Origin: JBAIYU01 sp036763085
Lineage (GTDB): Bacteria; Bacillota; Negativicutes; DSM-1736; Dendrosporobacteraceae
Assembly (NCBI RefSeq): GCF_036763085.1
Contig: NZ_JBAIYU010000007.1
Span: 1-64,000 of the forward strand
Direction: 5' to 3'
DNA length: 64,000 bases
Shown here: in pieces, positions 60,090-64,000 of the stretch
Numbering within the stretch: position 1 is the stretch's first letter
Layout: each line of letters opens with the position of its first letter
The notes under the pieces: generated by a model
Told to the model about the DNA's origin: nothing
Seen by the model: the letters and a program-made list of their open reading frames with translations, nothing else
Databases searched by the model: none
Position numbers and translations under genes: made by a program

Positions 60090-61043
60090 ATGCTAAAAGT
60101 TTATAAAAGTGATTGCTTCACTGGCAATTTACGTGAACTTTCCATAAATGCTCTCGAAAAAGGAGCTTGGTTTAATCTTATTAATCCGACTAACGATGAA
60201 ATAAATGCTGTAGCTGAGGCTGCAAACGTCCCTATGGATATTTTAAAGTCAGCGCTGGACGAAGAAGAACGTTCACGTACTGAAATCGAAGACAATTGTC
60301 TTTTAGTAATTACTAACGTTCCTATTATGAGAGACAAAGCAAGCTACGATACATTGCCATTAGGCATTATCTTAACTAAAGACTATGCAATAACAGTATG
60401 TCTGGAAAATAACGAAGTGTTATCTGAGTTTAATCTTTATAATTCAAAGCTTTTCAGTACATTTAAGAAAACTCGCTTCTTATTCCAGATACTTTATAAA
60501 TCGGCAACTTTATATTTAAGATATTTGCGGCAAATCAGCCGATTAACGGACGAAATTGAAAAGCAATTACGCCGATCTATGAAAAATGAAGAGCTGTTTC
60601 AGTTGCTTGAACTTCAAAAAGGCTTAACTTATTTTAATGTATCACTACGTTCAAACGGAGTAGTTCTGGAAAAACTGCTGCGCCTTCGTTCAAATAACAA
60701 CTTACAACATATTATAAAAATGTTTGAGGAAGATGAGGATCTTCTGGAAGATGTAATAATCGAAAACCAACAGGCCCGCGAAATGGTTGAAATGTATAGT
60801 CGTATTCTAACTGGCATGGTAGCTACATTCGCTTCCATTATCTCAAATAACTTGAACATGGTAATGAAGTTCTTAGCTTCAATGACAATTATTTTAGCAA
60901 TCCCAACAATGATATCAAGCTTTTTTGGTATGAATGTTGATGTACCCTTCGGTTTGAACAACGGTTTTATTTATGTTTCTATTATCGCTTCAGTTTTTAC
61001 AGGAATCAGCGCCTTTGCTTTATGGAAAAAAGGCTTGTTTTAA
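60090..61043 (+). CDS. corA: CorA-family magnesium/divalent cation transporter
   Basis: 317 aa from the ATG at 60090 (AGGGGGAT upstream). Soluble N-terminal domain, long helix, then two C-terminal membrane helices with the diagnostic GMN motif (FFGMNVDVPFG). Pentameric Mg2+ channel; may take Co2+ or Ni2+. Preceded by a promoter and a short ORF. Confidence 0.95.
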   Translation: MLKVYKSDCFTGNLRELSINALEKGAWFNLINPTNDEINAVAEAANVPMDILKSALDEEERSRTEIEDNCLLVITNVPIMRDKASYDTLPLGIILTKDYAITVCLENNEVLSEFNLYNSKLFSTFKKTRFLFQILYKSATLYLRYLRQISRLTDEIEKQLRRSMKNEELFQLLELQKGLTYFNVSLRSNGVVLEKLLRLRSNNNLQHIIKMFEEDEDLLEDVIIENQQAREMVEMYSRILTGMVATFASIISNNLNMVMKFLASMTIILAIPTMISSFFGMNVDVPFGLNNGFIYVSIIASVFTGISAFALWKKGLF

Positions 61044-61047
61044 ATAC

Positions 61048-61093
61048 AAAAAGAACTGGATTTGATTTTATGCTCAATCCAGTTCTTTTTTTT
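61048..61093 (+). terminator. Terminator of corA
   Basis: AAAAAGAACTGGATT / AATCCAGTTCTTTTT stem of 15 bp, the same sequence as in the azlCD terminator at 52061. Confidence 0.88.
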
Positions 61094-61110
61094 ACTTATT
61101 AGCCAAACTC

Positions 61111-61866
61111 TTATGTATACCTTGCAATAACCTCTAGGATGTTTCTATCATAATCAAAAACCGGGATGCGGTTTAACTCAAAAAGTGTAGATCTTCGGGA
61201 ACATGTTCCTTGGTTGGTAGTAAACCCAGCTAAATACCCACTACCCTTTGCCTCTTTGATTGTCTCCAAACTGTAGCTCCCGCGCGGATAAGCAATGGTT
61301 TGAACCGAACTTCCTAGAATGCTCTCCAAAGTAGCGCGTGAAGAATTAAGTTCCTCACTTATCTCATCACTCGTCAGCTTTCCTAGCTGGCGATGACTCA
61401 CTGTATGTGAACCAAAGGACATTCCGCCACTAGCCATTTCCCGGATATGTTCGGGACTCAGCCTGCCTTTATCCCAAAGCATGCTAGTAATAATAAAAAA
61501 TGACGCCACCATTCCATATCGCTTAAGTATGGGATAAGCATATTCGTAGTTATCCAAATAACCATCATCAAAGGTGATAAGAATTGGCTTTTCGGGGAGA
61601 TCAGTATTTTTATTCAAAAGAAAGCTTTGAAATTGTTCTAGGGTAATTGCTTTATATCCCTTTCCTCTTAAAAGCTGAAGATCATTGGCAAATCGTTCTG
61701 GAGAAACCGATAGGTGTCCTGAAGTATATCCTACTCGGTGATATAACAAAATGGGAATTTCTCGGTCAGCCGCACTACCTCCGGAAAGCCCCCATATTTG
61801 ACTAATTCCAATCACGGTAACAGAACACGCACAAAGTTTGATAAATTGGCGTCTATTTATCATTCG
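61111..61866 (-). CDS. Exported polysaccharide deacetylase
   Basis: 251 aa from the ATG at 61866 (GAAGGG upstream). N-terminus INRRQFIKLCACSVTVIGISQ looks like a Tat signal (RRQFIK). NodB-type deacetylase: PILLYHRVG, ITFDDGYLDNY (Asp-Asp), FGSHTVSHRQLG (two His) and IAYPRGSYS. Removes acetyl groups from surface glycans or peptidoglycan. Confidence 0.88.
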   Translation of the reverse strand, partial: RMINRRQFIKLCACSVTVIGISQIWGLSGGSAADREIPILLYHRVGYTSGHLSVSPERFANDLQLLRGKGYKAITLEQFQSFLLNKNTDLPEKPILITFDDGYLDNYEYAYPILKRYGMVASFFIITSMLWDKGRLSPEHIREMASGGMSFGSHTVSHRQLGKLTSDEISEELNSSRATLESILGSSVQTIAYPRGSYSLETIKEAKGSGYLAGFTTNQGTCSRRSTLFELNRIPVFDYDRNILEVIARYT

Positions 61867-62082
61867 TTTCACCCTTCCCCTAAGCCCATGCCATGACTGC
61901 ATTACGTTATATATAATAACATGCTGTCTGATAGAATAATGTAGAAATAGTGCAATTATCTATGAAGAAAAGTATAACACCGCACCAAGCACTAAATTAG
62001 GACCCGTATATTGTGCTATAATAACGTCATAACTTGAACACCCAAGGGGTTCAGGGAATATTTAAGGATTGTAGGGATTAAT

Positions 62083-62313
62083 ATGAGTGTAATAGTCGCT
62101 TCCCAGCTAAAAGCTGGAGTTATATTTGGTGATAATGATACCCAGGAATATGTATATATGCCGGGTGGGGAAATAGGTGTCGATAACCCAATATGCGTGT
62201 TAGAAACAGCTGCAGACCGCCAGGATATTGAAATAGATCTGGCCGTTAGTATGGTTCTTCGTCTCCATCTTCGTCCAATTAGACACCCGCGTTTAGGAAC
62301 TAAATCTTGCTAA
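62083..62313 (+). CDS. Small hypothetical protein
   Basis: 76 aa; moderate site TAGGGAT before the ATG. Beginning SVIVASQLKAGVIFGDNDT looks beta-rich and later residues (EIDLAVSMVLRLHLRPIRHP) are basic. No family recognised. Terminator follows at 62366. Confidence 0.4.
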   Translation: MSVIVASQLKAGVIFGDNDTQEYVYMPGGEIGVDNPICVLETAADRQDIEIDLAVSMVLRLHLRPIRHPRLGTKSC

Positions 62314-62365
62314 GTTAAAACACGCCTTTATCATAGTTATAGAAAGCAAGTTGTACTCCTATTAG

Positions 62366-62407
62366 AAAAAAGTGAACGACTCCCATGCGGAGTCGTTCAC
62401 TTTTTTA
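62366..62407. terminator. Bidirectional terminator
   Basis: GTGAACGACTCC / GGAGTCGTTCAC perfect 12-bp stem with A6/T6 flanks; ends the lutC operon on the minus strand. Confidence 0.88.
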
Positions 62408-63118
62408 TTCATCTAAAATACAAGCATAAACATACTTTGACCCATGAACACCTATAGTTAAATCCATTTCAATATCGGAAGTTCGGCTTGGTCCACTAAT
62501 AAAGGTAGTTGTTGTGGGAAGATTTGTTCCGTATCGCTTCTTTAACAGCTTCATTACCGAATAAAAACCATCGACTAATTGAGCTGTAGTAAATATAGCG
62601 ATTAATGTGATTGGCAGCACCGTTATCGTAGTCGGCTGATCCGCGGATGCCGGCAATACTAATGTTCCTGTTTCAGCCATAGCAATATCGCCCCAAACTA
62701 TCCCAGCCTCCATAGCCTCAGCCTTATTAATCCATTCATCATAATTTTTAGCTAATGGCCATTTAGCTAAATTAGCTTGGGCAGTATCAAAAACATCTTC
62801 CAGTTGTAATTTATCTAATTCTGGATGAGCCCAGCGCATTGCTTGTTTAATATTTCTTTCCTTTATAATTTCATCCATTTTTCCCGCAAGCTCATCGCGA
62901 TTTTTTAAACTAAATGCTTGTCCACCCAAAGTTGTCCATTCTTTGATAAACCTATCCCGCAAGACGCGGCGTTCCTCAACGGTTGTTTCATTCCTGGTGA
63001 AAAGCCCTTCCATAGGGTTTTCTACACGCTTAGCTTTTTTCCCCGGTGGTGTTTTTATATTACTGCGAATATTAGAAAAGAATGCTTGTCGATCACCGGT
63101 CAATGTCCCTAACCCCAT
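62405..63118 (-). CDS. lutC: Lactate utilisation protein LutC (LUD domain)
   Basis: 237 aa. LUD domain: AEAMEAGIVWGDIAMAETGTLVL, PITLIAIFTTAQLVDGF, TFISGPSRTSDIEMDLTIGVHG, typical LutC/YkgG. With LutA and LutB it oxidises L-lactate to pyruvate. Begins three bases after lutB stop with AGGAGA overlapping; final gene before the terminator. Confidence 0.95.
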   Translation of the reverse strand: MGLGTLTGDRQAFFSNIRSNIKTPPGKKAKRVENPMEGLFTRNETTVEERRVLRDRFIKEWTTLGGQAFSLKNRDELAGKMDEIIKERNIKQAMRWAHPELDKLQLEDVFDTAQANLAKWPLAKNYDEWINKAEAMEAGIVWGDIAMAETGTLVLPASADQPTTITVLPITLIAIFTTAQLVDGFYSVMKLLKKRYGTNLPTTTTFISGPSRTSDIEMDLTIGVHGSKYVYACILDE

Positions 63119-63121
63119 CAG

Positions 63122-64000
63122 TTATTTCTCCTTTCCTTCCTTGCTTAGCTCTGGCCAAATCTCATGGAAAAATTCATCGGCAAGCGCTGGCATATCCCGA
63201 TACTTCAACCAATCGGAAATAGGCGGCGGGCCAAAGGCGATTTTTCCAGCTTTCACTAATGGGAACTGGAATCGCCGTGCCATCCGAATGGAGAAGCGAT
63301 ACCGGCTCATACTTGCAAAAGCTGCACTCCAACCTTTGTAAGTTAGGTCTTCCATTAACTCGCCTTTTTTCTCTAGCTCTACTTTATCATTACGCAAGGC
63401 ATAGAGCATGTCATGAAGTGGAATTTTAACCGGACAGGCTGTATGGCACGCCCCGCAAAGCGTTGTAGCATAGGCTAATTCGCCGTATTTGTCGAGACCT
63501 TGCAAGAGTGGAGATAGTACAGCTCCGATAGGACCTGGATACACCCAGCCATACGCATGTCCACCAATATTACGATATACTGGGCAGGCGTTTAAGCAGG
63601 AACCACAGCGGATGCAGTTAAGAACTTTTTCATATTTAGAGCCAAGCAGCTTGGAACGGCCATTATCAACAATAACCAAGTGAAATTCCTGAGGCCCGTC
63701 TAGCTCCATTTCTGCACGAATACCCGCCGAAAGAGTATTATAAACAGTAATCTTCTGACCGGTTGCGCTTCTCGCTAACAGCGAAAGCATAACCGCAAGT
63801 TCCTCTACACTTGGCAGAATACGTTCCATGCCCATTACTGTCACTAGCGTCGATGACAATGCTGAGACAATTCTAGCATTACCCTCATTCGTACATATTG
63901 TAATTGCACCAGAATCAGCAACCGCAAAGTTACAACCCGTAATTCCGAGATCAATATTCATAAAGGTTTTCCGTAAATATTTTCTGGCAAAGGCACAAAG
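63122..64000 (-). CDS. lutB: Lactate utilisation protein LutB (partial, continues beyond the right edge)
   Basis: 293 codons visible. The frame remains open to position 64000 (LCAFARKYLRKTF before the internal ATG at 63961), matching the start of LutB homologues further on, so the true start lies outside. Two ferredoxin-like clusters: CIRCGSCLNACPVYR and CGACHTACPVKIP. Subunit of the LutABC L-lactate dehydrogenase complex. Confidence 0.95.
   Translation of the reverse strand, partial: LCAFARKYLRKTFMNIDLGITGCNFAVADSGAITICTNEGNARIVSALSSTLVTVMGMERILPSVEELAVMLSLLARSATGQKITVYNTLSAGIRAEMELDGPQEFHLVIVDNGRSKLLGSKYEKVLNCIRCGSCLNACPVYRNIGGHAYGWVYPGPIGAVLSPLLQGLDKYGELAYATTLCGACHTACPVKIPLHDMLYALRNDKVELEKKGELMEDLTYKGWSAAFASMSRYRFSIRMARRFQFPLVKAGKIAFGPPPISDWLKYRDMPALADEFFHEIWPELSKEGKEK

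Overview
The window looks like chromosomal DNA of an endospore-forming, outer-membrane-bearing (diderm) low-GC Firmicute, most likely a Sporomusaceae-type member of the Negativicutes. The sporulation evidence is BofA and an SspH-type spore protein. The outer-membrane evidence is a small secreted protein that ends in the aromatic residue typical of beta-barrels. The overall order (tadA, tRNA-Ser, SRP RNA, dnaX, ebfC, recR, yaaL, bofA) is the classical Firmicute arrangement near the origin. Most genes run on the minus strand, so the replication origin probably lies to the right of the window. The species assignment is inference.

Layout. 1-160: 5' end of a class C-like group II intron placed directly after a terminator. 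161-5172: DNA-metabolism block with a structured RNA candidate upstream of bofA, then SRP RNA and tRNA-Ser. 5396-6590: intergenic repeat, a possible 28-aa ORF and a CBO0543-type membrane protein. 6724-9283: three minor pseudopilins. 9544-11304: tRNA-Ser, tadA, lrgAB. 11480-18652: small secreted, lipo- and hypothetical proteins, a nitroreductase, a trypsin-like protease, a LivJ-type binding protein and a Dps. 18721-27305: redox enzymes, a frameshifted MerR gene, LysE, AdaA, and a divergent MocR/flavin-binding pair. 27461-32003: alanine dehydrogenase, amino acid permease and a sigma-54 activator with a matching -24/-12 promoter. 32137-38377: two more CBO0543 proteins, an orphan histidine kinase, DMT and MFS transporters and a LysR regulator. 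38704-41545: tRNA-Arg genes, a MarR/cyclase pair with a visible promoter-operator, a type I toxin-antitoxin candidate and a cluster of DnaA boxes. 41534-48731: diguanylate cyclase, LarA, DUF441, and a tightly packed hydantoinase / threonine synthase-like / PLP-lyase operon. 48908-57724: PrcB-domain protein, YtpB, azlCD with a MocR regulator, SspH, a peptidase and a cysteine-rich peptide. 57870-64000: DinB, two tRNA-Ser, CorA, a polysaccharide deacetylase and the lutBC end of a lactate-utilisation operon.

The genes fit an anaerobe living on organic and amino acids: lactate (LutBC, LarA), alanine (Ald plus permease), branched-chain amino acids (AzlCD, LivJ-type binding protein) and hydantoin or pyrimidine derivatives. 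The most notable non-gene signals are the DnaA-box cluster at 41366-41486, the toxin-antitoxin locus at 40556-40778, the sigma-54 promoter at 30116-30130, the palindromic operator at 39603-39616, the group II intron end, and the structured RNA at 1152-1289. All four usual bacterial serine tRNA anticodons (GGA, CGA, GCT, TGA) occur in this one window.
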